Shown: piece by piece, positions 1-5,453 of the stretch
Layout: the number at the start of each line of letters is the position of its first letter
How positions within the stretch are numbered: position 1 is the stretch's first letter
Assembly: GCA_964610885.1 (NCBI GenBank)
Contig: CAZSWR010000121.1
Span: 1 to 7,794, forward strand
DNA: 7,794 nucleotides
Origin: CAZSWR01 sp964610885
Lineage (GTDB): Bacteria; Bacteroidota; Ignavibacteria; Kapaibacteriales; UBA2268
Direction: 5' to 3'
The notes under the pieces: generated by a model
The model's input: the letters and a program-made list of their open reading frames with translations, nothing else
What the model was told of the DNA's origin: nothing
The model's database searches: none
Translations under genes and position numbers: made by a program

Positions 1-760
1 TGTTAAGAGCTTCGGCGATGCTCGACAGAGTAGTCGAGATGTTGTCATCGCTGAATAGGCCGAGGCTTACTTGCCCATCTACAATATTACCAACTTCATT
101 AAGGCTTTCGAGGTTTAGCCCCGAAACTCCAGCGAAATTCGGCGTGTTGCCCACTGTTGAGCTACTTGTAGCGTTCAGATTAAAGTTGTTCGTAACCTCC
201 TTGGTACCGTCGGACTTTATACTTGAGGTATTGAAATCCTTGTTGTTGGTCTGTAGGTCTATGCCGATAGACATAATATTGTTATTTGCATAGAACCCAA
301 TGACCCACGAACCGGTAAAACTTCCTTGAAGCAACTGCTTACCTCCGAACACCGTAGAATCGACAACGAACTGAATCTGCTGTGCAAGACGGTAAGCACC
401 TTTGGCAAGGGCCACCTTCTCGTCGGATCCCAAAGCCCCCGAAGAAGCCGTAGAAGCCGAATCCTTAATCTGCGTCAGCAACGAATTGATATTGTCTAAT
501 GCGTCAGATGAAATTGATGTAACATTTAACGCATCTCCTACCGATTGCAGAGCGCTTTTTAGAGCACCATTTCTGGCGCTCAAAGCTCTGGATGTGATGT
601 AGCCGGCTACGTCGTCGGCAGCTGTGTTAATGCGTTTGCCCGTGGACAAACGTAACTGCTTTAGAGCAATAGTGCTGCTACTTGCCTGAAGAGAATTGTA
701 TGCGTTCTCCGCAGGCGTGTTTGTGCGAATTCTCGATCCGCCCGAAATTGCAGTTGGCAT
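1..760 (-). CDS. Flagellin, N-terminal 253 residues (3' end beyond left edge)
   Basis: This is a structural subunit of the flagellar filament, exported through the flagellar type III apparatus. The start is the ATG at 760-758, preceded by a strong SD (GGAGG, 771-767). The gene runs off the left edge after 253 codons, so the C-terminal D0 helix is not visible. The N-terminal D0/D1 region carries flagellin hallmarks: LSTGKRINTAADDVAGY at about 38-54, then a long heptad-like helical stretch. It aligns without gaps to the second flagellin in this window, with about 25 differences in 253 residues (roughly 90% identity). Most changes lie in the surface-exposed middle (about 170-250). A near-consensus sigma-28 promoter lies upstream at 829-855, and the leader carries a GGA hairpin shared with the paralog. 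The family call is firm; a symbol such as fliC or hag would be only a guess. Confidence 0.95.
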   Translation of the reverse strand, partial: MPTAISGGSRIRTNTPAENAYNSLQASSSTIALKQLRLSTGKRINTAADDVAGYITSRALSARNGALKSALQSVGDALNVTSISSDALDNINSLLTQIKDSASTASSGALGSDEKVALAKGAYRLAQQIQFVVDSTVFGGKQLLQGSFTGSWVIGFYANNNIMSIGIDLQTNNKDFNTSSIKSDGTKEVTNNFNLNATSSSTVGNTPNFAGVSGLNLESLNEVGNIVDGQVSLGLFSDDNISTTLSSIAEALN

Positions 761-803
761 TGCGCACCTCCATGTTTATGGATTGAATTTCGGGCATCCT
801 GCC
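740..803 (-). promoter_or_regulatory. Flagellin 1 leader: GGA hairpin plus leader-to-coding stem around the start codon
   Basis: On the mRNA the leader contains TGGCAGGATGCCCGAAAT. Its first part folds as GGCA-GGA-TGCC (803-793), a four-base-pair stem presenting GGA in a three-base loop, the shape bound by CsrA. A second GGA is in the SD (771-769), about 28 nt downstream. The tail of the box (795-786) is complementary over 10 bases to codons 5-7 (749-740), enclosing SD and AUG in a 36-nt loop. The two pairings share GCC and compete. CsrA control of flagellin translation is established in Bacillus subtilis (hag); its action here is inferred. Confidence 0.6.
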
Positions 804-828
804 ATACCGCTTATATCCTGTGAATACT

Positions 829-855
829 TTATCGGTTAATTAATCGATAACTTTA
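829..855 (-). promoter_or_regulatory. Sigma-28 (FliA-type) promoter of flagellin 1
   Basis: Read on the minus strand, TAAA (855-852) is followed by 15 bases and then ACCGATAA (836-829). The sigma-28 consensus is TAAA-N15-GCCGATAA, so spacing is exact and one base differs in the -10 element. Transcription should start near 820, giving a leader of about 60 nt that includes the GGA hairpin. The spacer and -10 together form a near-perfect 22-bp palindrome (829-850), which may be fortuitous. Confidence 0.85.
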
Positions 856-1351
856 GCAGTATGGTTTGCGCACTATTAGCCATCCAAGCTGTGGTTCCGC
901 ATCGGTTTCGCGGCTAAGGGACTGTGAACGAATGGCTTACTTCCCCTTGGCGTTTCGCCGCCTCAAGAAATTATTATATTCCGTCTCGCTCAATTAATCC
1001 TTAAGCCTCAATTCTGTTGCTGCTTGTGTTGGTTTTTTATGTTGTAAAAGAACTTATATATGGAATAATCCAAATATACTAGCACCTTTCTCTCTTTCTC
1101 GCGAGCGCCTGCAATGGCCGGATTAGGATTTGCAAGCTGTGCCTGTGCTCAATATTGCACAATTCGGCAATCCCGAAGCGCAATACTTTAGTCAATCAAT
1201 TTGTATGCCTGTTTGGTTTTAAAAGAACTAAGTATCAATATTTAACAAACTGAAGAACCTGCGGATTTGGTATATATTCATTATTAATGAATATCTTGTA
1301 ATCATATTATAATTGTGAATTAATACAGAAGCCTTAATTTTACATTTCATA
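856..1351. other. Gap without a recognisable gene; GC-rich structured patch, then AT-rich sequence
   Basis: No convincing reading frame is found on either strand. The part at 878-960 is GC-richer than its surroundings and can fold. AGCCAT (878-883) pairs with ATGGCT (932-937), enclosing a CCA/TGG hairpin and CCGC/GCGG (897-913). AAGGG (916-920) can pair with CCCTT (944-948) outside that helix, and GGCG-TTT-CGCC follows. It matches no riboswitch or RNA family that I can recognise. From about 960 onward the sequence is AT-rich without clear features until the palindrome at 1274-1294. Confidence 0.35.
1274..1294. repeat. Perfect AT-rich inverted repeat upstream of the secreted-protein gene
   Basis: The arms ATATTCATT and AATGAATAT (9 bp each) are separated by ATT. 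It sits about 160 bp upstream of the ATG at 1452, with a TATAAT hexamer (1308-1313) just after it, so it could be an operator. No matching -35 hexamer is evident, so this reading is tentative. Confidence 0.4.
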
Positions 1352-1451
1352 TTTGTCCATTGCAACAATTCCTGAACTAATTTATAACCGTAAGAATCGG
1401 ATCCGCTCGCTCGCGATGGACTCAATTTTTCAAATATCCAAAGGTGAAGCA

Positions 1452-2045
1452 ATGAAAAGAAAACTCCTTTCCTCGTTCGTTCTTGTGGGCTTATTTGCAC
1501 TATTGCAAACGTTGCCGCTGCTTTCTGCCGACCAGAAGGAAGACGATTCGTGGTCTTCGTGCCTCAACTATTCTCAGTCGTTCAAACTGGTCGATGGTTC
1601 GACCCGCGAGTTCAATTGTCTGTATTCTGTCGTGGTCGGAGCCCAAGAAGGCACAGACTCTTTGTTCAATGCCACCATAGTCGTCGATGGAGGATATATA
1701 ACAAATAGCTATGGTTGGGTTAGTGGATCATTTATTGAGTCGGGATGGAATTTCGTGCCCGGAAAGAAAATGGATGTTGACCAGTTCATCACCACGAAGC
1801 ATCCCGGAATCAAGCTAACGCCGCTTTTCAATAAGCACATGTCTTTCAAGGCCGAGCTATCAGACCCGTCGCTTTCGATCGTCGGAATGGAACTTTACAA
1901 CACAGAGACAAACAAATATTCCAAGGCGCAAACAAACGGCGACGAAATAATTCTTGACGGCGTCCCGACCGGGAAATACCAATTAGTCGTTGAAACAAAA
2001 AAAGGATTGTTTCTGCACAACTTTGTAGTCAACAAGGCAGGATAG
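1452..2045 (+). CDS. Secreted protein of unknown function with a sorting-domain-like C-terminus
   Basis: The protein has 197 residues. I chose the ATG at 1452 because it begins a textbook signal peptide: basic MKRK, a hydrophobic core, then LLSA, with likely cleavage after residue 26. AAGGTG just upstream can serve as SD. An in-frame TTG at 1353 would add 33 residues before the signal peptide and is unlikely. The mature part is polar and beta-rich with two cysteines (37 and 56) that could form a disulfide. The last 55 residues (about 142-195) read ELYNTETN, then LDGVPTGKYQLVVETKKG, then FVVNK. This resembles the final strands of the type IX secretion (Por_Secre_tail) sorting domain, where a 'lpsGvYll.v.t..G....k.vv' pattern is typical. 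That suggests export to the surface, but another small beta-sandwich is possible. It lies between two flagellins on the opposite strand; no functional link can be shown. Confidence 0.8.
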   Translation: MKRKLLSSFVLVGLFALLQTLPLLSADQKEDDSWSSCLNYSQSFKLVDGSTREFNCLYSVVVGAQEGTDSLFNATIVVDGGYITNSYGWVSGSFIESGWNFVPGKKMDVDQFITTKHPGIKLTPLFNKHMSFKAELSDPSLSIVGMELYNTETNKYSKAQTNGDEIILDGVPTGKYQLVVETKKGLFLHNFVVNKAG

Positions 2046-2122
2046 GCCGCCATTCCGAGTAGCTATCCTCAAAGCGCCAATTCGAACTTATAATTATTTT
2101 TCCGCAGGTTTTCAAAGAACAA

Positions 2123-2159
2123 AAAGCGGGCTAAGCGCGTTTCCGCGATAGCCCGCTTT
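2123..2159. terminator. Rho-independent terminator between convergent genes
   Basis: A perfect 11-bp inverted repeat (AAAGCGGGCTA at 2123-2133, TAGCCCGCTTT at 2149-2159) has an inner CGCG/CGCG stem. On the minus strand it ends in CCCGCTTTTT, a good terminator for the second flagellin, which stops about 55 nt before it. On the plus strand the T-run is weaker (CTTTGTAT), but it can also end the secreted-protein transcript from 2045. Confidence 0.88.
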
Positions 2160-2213
2160 GTATAAGCTCTGCTCTTCCTGAGCGTCAAATATTTATCCTT
2201 CCGGAGAGAACTT

Positions 2214-3209
2214 TTATTGCAAGAGCTGCAAGAACGTCGATGGCGTTTGGTTCGCTTGCGAGAGCGAAATGAGCGATGCTTGCTGCAAGAATTGCGATTT
2301 GACGAGTTCCAATTGCTCTGTGGCAACGTCTGCATCCTGGATGCGGGAGATTGCGGCATTGTAGTTCGTGATCTGCGATTTCAGCAAGTCCTCCTGCGAG
2401 TTGAGTCGCACTTGGATTCCGCCGACGTACGAGGCAACCTTGTTGATATTGTTCAAGGCTTCCGAGAGGCTCGACAGCGTTGTCGAGATAGCATCGTTGC
2501 TGAAAATTCCAAGGTTCACATTCCCATCGGTGATATTTCCAACTTCGTTCAAGCTTTCGAGGTTAAGCCCCGATACACCGGCGAAGTTCGATGTGTTACC
2601 GACGATCGATGCCTTGGTAGCGTTCAGGTCGAAATTATTCGTAACTTCCTTGGTACCATCGGCTTTGATGCTCGATGTGTTGTAGTCAACGTTTGATTTC
2701 TGTAGGTCGATACCGATCGAAAGGATATTGTTGTTGGCATAGAAGCCGATAACCCACGAACCGGTGAAAGAGCCTTGGAGCAGTTGTTTGCCGCCGAACA
2801 CAGTCGAGTCCGTTACGAATTGGATTTGCTGGGCAAGCCTGTATGCACCTTTTGCGAGCGCGATTTTCTCGTCGGAGCCGAGAGCGCCGCTGGATGCAGT
2901 CGAGGCTGAATCTTTAATTTGTGTAAGCAAGCTGTTGATGTTGTCTAAGGCGTCAGACGAAATAGACGTAACATTTAGCGCATCGCCCACCGAGTTCAAA
3001 GCAGTTTTCAATGCACCGTTTCTGGCGGATAGTGCTCTCGATGTGATATAACCGGCTACGTCGTCTGCAGCAGTGTTAATTCTTTTACCTGTGGACAAGC
3101 GTAATTGCCTTAAAGCGATGTTGCTACTGCTTGCTTGTAATGAGTTGTAGGCGTTTTCCGCCGGCGTGTTTGTGCGAATTCTGGATCCGCCCGAAATTGC
3201 AGTTGGCAT
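2214..3209 (-). CDS. Flagellin, complete
   Basis: The protein has 331 residues and forms the flagellar filament. The start ATG (3209-3207) has a GGAGG SD (3220-3216). The N-terminal D0/D1 region includes LRLSTGKRINTAADDVAGY (about 36-54). The C-terminal D1/D0 region includes SRIQDADVATEQLELVKSQ (about 287-305), then FLQQASL, SQANQTPS and the terminal LLQ, which matches the usual flagellin C-terminus. The length means only a small hypervariable centre (about 140-240), so the outer D2/D3 domains are minimal or absent. It has two possible sigma-28 promoters and the same 18-nt leader box as flagellin 1. Synonymous divergence from the paralog alongside about 90% protein identity indicates an older duplication kept by purifying selection. 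A strong terminator follows. The family call is very firm; fliC, flaA or hag cannot be chosen from sequence alone. Confidence 0.97.
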   Translation of the reverse strand: MPTAISGGSRIRTNTPAENAYNSLQASSSNIALRQLRLSTGKRINTAADDVAGYITSRALSARNGALKTALNSVGDALNVTSISSDALDNINSLLTQIKDSASTASSGALGSDEKIALAKGAYRLAQQIQFVTDSTVFGGKQLLQGSFTGSWVIGFYANNNILSIGIDLQKSNVDYNTSSIKADGTKEVTNNFDLNATKASIVGNTSNFAGVSGLNLESLNEVGNITDGNVNLGIFSNDAISTTLSSLSEALNNINKVASYVGGIQVRLNSQEDLLKSQITNYNAAISRIQDADVATEQLELVKSQFLQQASLISLSQANQTPSTFLQLLQ

Positions 3210-3254
3210 AATGAACCTCCATGTAAGATTTTATGTTATTTCGGGCATCCTGCC
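3189..3254 (-). promoter_or_regulatory. Flagellin 2 leader: GGA hairpin plus leader-to-coding stem around the start codon
   Basis: The same 18-nt box as in flagellin 1 (TGGCAGGATGCCCGAAAT) occurs here. The hairpin GGCA-GGA-TGCC covers 3254-3244. GCCCGAAAT (3246-3238) is complementary over 9 bases to ATTTCGGGC in codons 5-7 (3197-3189), placing SD and AUG in a 40-nt loop. Between box and SD the two leaders have diverged, while ACATGGAGGT with its second GGA is conserved again. This pattern argues for a functional RNA element; CsrA as the ligand is inferred from hairpin shape and gene type. Confidence 0.62.
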
Positions 3255-3282
3255 AAAAAAATTATTTTTCCTTCTATTTGAA

Positions 3283-3309
3283 TATTCGGCACGTTTTTGC
3301 TAAACTTTA
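3283..3309 (-). promoter_or_regulatory. Proximal sigma-28 promoter of flagellin 2
   Basis: On the minus strand TAAAGTTT (3309-3302) is followed by 11 bases and GCCGAATA (3290-3283). This matches the consensus TAAAGTTT-N11-GCCGATAA except for the AT order in the -10 element. Transcription would start near 3275 and give a leader of about 65 nt, comparable to flagellin 1. Confidence 0.8.
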
Positions 3310-3561
3310 ATCCTAAAAAAATTTATCCACAATTACGTGCTCAACAGTGGCAGAGTTTTTCTTCCTATTTGTGCATCCCTTATGCACCCTCAGCCAAATT
3401 CAATTATCGGCACTGGAAAGTAAATGTTTAGTTTTTTTTTGAAAGATCTTTGTTTTTTTCAATATATTGATATTATTGCTCTTAAACCTACAAACGCCCG
3501 GCCTTGCGATAGAATTAATACTGTATATCTTTGCAGAGAAAAGGCATGACTTGTCTCTATA
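3310..3561. other. AT-rich gap between the TonB-C gene and flagellin 2
   Basis: There is no reading frame of note. On the minus strand it contains the distal sigma-28 promoter (3404-3430) and a hairpin GTGCAT-AAGGG-ATGCAC (3387-3371). AAAGATCTTT flanked by T-runs (near 3441-3460) is also present. An RNA started at the distal promoter would carry seven GGA triplets before the flagellin AUG, counting those in the GGA hairpin and the SD. No obvious terminator follows the TonB-C gene, so readthrough into flagellin 2 is possible. Confidence 0.5.
3404..3430 (-). promoter_or_regulatory. Distal sigma-28 promoter, full consensus
   Basis: On the minus strand TAAA (3430-3427), 15 bases, then GCCGATAA (3411-3404): an exact match to the FliA consensus cores and spacing. 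It lies about 185 nt upstream of the flagellin 2 start and about 120 nt upstream of the proximal promoter. It either gives flagellin 2 a second, long leader or drives a separate small RNA; no ORF lies directly downstream. Confidence 0.8.
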
Positions 3562-3701
3562 TCAATACTTGATTCCAAATTCAATAGGTATTTCGTACCA
3601 AGTGCCGACAGGCTTGCCTTTGCTGCGGGCAGGTGTAAAATCGATGTTCAGAATTGCATTCTCTGCAGCTAAACTTAAACTTAAATACGGAGACGAAAAA
3701 A
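3562..3701 (-). other. Out-of-frame C-terminal end of the second TonB-C domain
   Basis: In the frame shifted by one base from the upstream ORF, the sequence reads SSPYLSLSLAAENAILN, then IDFTPARSKGKPVGTW, YEIPIEFGIKY and TGA (3564-3562). This is the expected second half of a TonB C-terminal domain: the 'A..A...w.F.PA...GkpV..w..ip..F' pattern. Removing one T from the coding-strand T6 run (3701-3696) joins both parts into a 248-residue protein. Confidence 0.85.
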
Positions 3702-4309
3702 GGGAAAGATTTCTTAACAACACCGTTCGAGTCAATATAGATTCGCATCAACACCTTCCCTTCAATTTTTAATTTCAATAATGCTTCAGGATATATTATG
3801 CTTTTCTGTAATTTCGCTAAATCAAACTCCGGTTCAACGTCGATCTTATTCAAAGAATTCATTTCTGCTTTCCTTGCCGAATCACTCTTCAATGAGTAGT
3901 CATCGGCGTGCAACCTAAAATATCTGCTTCGCCTTTCCGCTTGGCTGGATCTTAAGTCCTGAGGGAACGGAAAGTACAGAGTATCTAAGAATTTGCTTTT
4001 AGTAGCCTTGCCGTTCACCATTGCCGGTACGTGTTTGGCATCTAAAACGGCCGTTACGATGGGTCTTCTATAACAAAAATAATCCGATTCTTTCACATTG
4101 ATACCATAAGCGACACCAGTTTCGTCGATATTTACTTCGACGAAAGCAATTGCATCAATTTCGTTTTTGAGGGCCGCCTCCGGATACTCGAACCGTGAGT
4201 ATATTTCCGAGTAGTTCAGGCGGGCCAGGGCGTCTTGCGCGTTCGACACTAAAAACGAACCAAGTAGCGCAACAGCGCAAATTGATAGAAAGCATAAACG
4301 ATTGGCCAT
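3581..4309 (-). CDS. Signal-peptide protein with two TonB C-terminal-like domains, frameshifted near the 3' end
   Basis: From the ATG at 4309 the protein starts with a signal peptide (MANRLCFLSI, hydrophobic core, VSNA|QD, cleavage near residue 24), so it is envelope-located. Domain 1 (about 33-115) shows YPEAALK, a VEVNIDETG strand and VPAMVNGK, the TonB-C pattern. Domain 2 (about 165 to the end) repeats it with YPEALLKLKIEGKV and IYIDSNGVVKK. After residue about 204 the reading frame breaks: the as-read tail is unrelated and ends at 3581, while the true tail continues one frame over to 3562. There is no proline-rich linker, so it is TonB-C-like rather than a classical TonB; its partner is unknown. 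An in-frame TTG at 4342 is a poorer start. Two-domain TonB-C proteins are common in FCB bacteria. The frameshift may be a real mutation or a homopolymer sequencing error. Confidence 0.8.
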   Translation of the reverse strand: MANRLCFLSICAVALLGSFLVSNAQDALARLNYSEIYSRFEYPEAALKNEIDAIAFVEVNIDETGVAYGINVKESDYFCYRRPIVTAVLDAKHVPAMVNGKATKSKFLDTLYFPFPQDLRSSQAERRSRYFRLHADDYSLKSDSARKAEMNSLNKIDVEPEFDLAKLQKSIIYPEALLKLKIEGKVLMRIYIDSNGVVKKSFPFFVSVFKFKFSCRECNSEHRFYTCPQQRQACRHLVRNTY

Positions 4310-4465
4310 TTTTTCTTTTCCATAATTTTCAGTTTTAATCAATTCAAATTACAAATTATTTTTAATATTTGCAATGTGTTATGAGACTGCCAGAAAAAGT
4401 AATAAATAAGCAACAATGTGTTTCCACTCATTGCTTACGTCGCGATAAGTCGTTGAAATATCGAC

Positions 4466-4496
4466 AAATCCCCCAACCCCCTTTTTCAAAGGGGGC
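4466..4496. repeat. C/G-run palindromic intergenic repeat
   Basis: AAATCCCCCAACCCCC is followed by a hairpin, CCCCCTTT (4477-4484), TTC, AAAGGGGG (4488-4495). This sequence type is a familiar dispersed intergenic element in FCB and some cyanobacterial genomes; family membership is from recall. It may end transcripts or simply be a mobile repeat remnant. Confidence 0.6.
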
Positions 4497-4552
4497 TAAA
4501 GAAAGGTTTGCGCTAATACATTGATAATATAGGAGATGTGGCTTGTATCGAA

Positions 4553-4572
4553 CCCACGGGTTAACCCGTGGG
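4553..4572. repeat. Perfect 20-bp palindrome, REP-like
   Basis: CCCACGGGTTAACCCGTGGG is a perfect palindrome about 250 bp upstream of the hydrolase gene. It resembles REP-type palindromes mobilised by IS200-like tyrosine transposases, but no transposase is visible in the window. An alternative is a dimeric regulator's operator. Confidence 0.55.
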
Positions 4573-4816
4573 ATGGCTCATCAATACTCTTTCAACAAGC
4601 TCCTAGGTAGAAGGCCGCATCGTGCCCTGGCCAATACTTGAAGAGCATGAAGGTATTCAAACTTATCTTCCTTTCATTCGGCTGATGAAACAATGCACGT
4701 GCTTAATCGTAACTATGATTATGCAAAACCGTTTCGAATGGCGTTTGGCCTTTGATTGCGAAATGGTTCCGATGATAAACAGAATAAATAAATAATTCAG
4801 TCCGATAGAATGACCC

Positions 4817-4823
4817 AAAGGAG
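4817..4823 (+). promoter_or_regulatory. Strong SD of the cysteine hydrolase gene
   Basis: AAAGGAG lies five bases before the ATG at 4829 and fixes that start. The two flagellins are the only other genes here with an SD this clear. Confidence 0.8.
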
Positions 4824-4828
4824 AAACG

Positions 4829-5386
4829 ATGAAGAACAAAGTATTGTTGATTATTGACATTCAAAACGATTATTTCGAGGGCGGGAGGATGCCACTCGAG
4901 GGAAGCTACGAAGCCAGCCTGAACGCAAAAAAACTACTCGAAGAATTTCGCCGCTCGGGCGGTTCCGTTGTGCACGTGCAGCATATCGCAACGCGCCCCG
5001 GCTCGACATTTTTCCTTGCGGACACCGATGGGGCAAAGATTCACGAAAACGTGCGACCGCGAGCCGAAGAGATTGTGGTGGTCAAATCATCGCCCAATTC
5101 ATTCGCTTCGACCTCGCTCGAAACATACCTCAAGAGCCTCAACGCCGAAACGCTCGTCGTCTGCGGAATGATGACGCAAATGTGCGTGGACGCAACGGTC
5201 CGCGCAGCCAAAGACAAAGGCTACGAAATTTTGCTTGCCCACGACGCCTGCGCCACTCGGCCAATGGAATTCGCGGGGCGCAAAGTGGCCGCCGGGGACG
5301 TCCAAGCGGCATTCATAGCCGCGCTGAACGGGTTCTATGCGCGCCCGCTGCCCACGGAAGAAATTCTGACGATGCTCCACGCCTGA
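4829..5386 (+). CDS. Isochorismatase-family cysteine hydrolase
   Basis: This 185-residue cytoplasmic enzyme has the usual length and layout of the isochorismatase-like hydrolases. These cleave amide or ester bonds in small molecules (nicotinamide, isochorismate, streptothricin and others). The catalytic triad is visible: Asp10 in LLIIDIQNDY, Lys86 in VVVKSSPNSF, and the nucleophile Cys119 in CGMMTQMCVDAT. The GM-M stretch before the cysteine is where the family's cis-peptide oxyanion site sits. The GMMTQMCVDATVRAA motif is shared with the general 'cysteine hydrolase' subgroup rather than true EntB-type isochorismatases. No siderophore or NAD genes are nearby, so the substrate cannot be named. 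The gene is monocistronic: the next gene on this strand starts over 200 bp later, after GC-rich inverted repeats. Local codon use is GC-richer than in the flagellins. The family call is firm. Confidence 0.95.
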   Translation: MKNKVLLIIDIQNDYFEGGRMPLEGSYEASLNAKKLLEEFRRSGGSVVHVQHIATRPGSTFFLADTDGAKIHENVRPRAEEIVVVKSSPNSFASTSLETYLKSLNAETLVVCGMMTQMCVDATVRAAKDKGYEILLAHDACATRPMEFAGRKVAAGDVQAAFIAALNGFYARPLPTEEILTMLHA

Positions 5387-5453
5387 TGCAGAGAGCCGAA
5401 TAGTATAGCATTTATCCTGAATTATTCATTGAAAATAAGAAATACATTATATA

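Larger units (their letters stand above)
4310..4828. other. Gap with two palindromic repeats and no supported gene
   Basis: This region separates divergently transcribed genes and should hold promoters for both, but no clear -35/-10 pair stands out. It carries the GC-rich repeats at 4466-4496 and 4553-4572, and around 4583-4650 a loose inverted similarity (atactctttcaa against tacttgaagagcat). A 65-codon frame on the minus strand (4663-4860) overlaps the hydrolase start and looks non-coding. Confidence 0.5.

Noticed and set aside
762..797. Upstream ATG in the flagellin leader boxes as a regulatory uORF
   Set aside because: There is no properly spaced SD. In flagellin 2 the frame is only five codons, and in flagellin 1 it runs out of frame through the start, so the pattern is not conserved.
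878..937. A cloverleaf-like fold considered as a tRNA
   Set aside because: There is no TTCGA T-loop, no proper anticodon arm, and the closing stem is only six base pairs.
1158..1195. A TAAA...GCCGAATT pair on the minus strand resembling a further sigma-28 promoter
   Set aside because: The spacing is 18 bases instead of 15, and no gene lies directly downstream.
2217..2696. Long plus-strand open frames inside the second flagellin (also 2368-2685 and 2764-3051)
   Set aside because: They are antisense to a clear flagellin and have low-complexity compositions expected of shadow frames.
4663..4860. A minus-strand frame with hydrophobic residues upstream of the hydrolase
   Set aside because: It starts inside the hydrolase gene, lacks an SD, and its AT-rich hydrophobic codons are typical of non-coding sequence.
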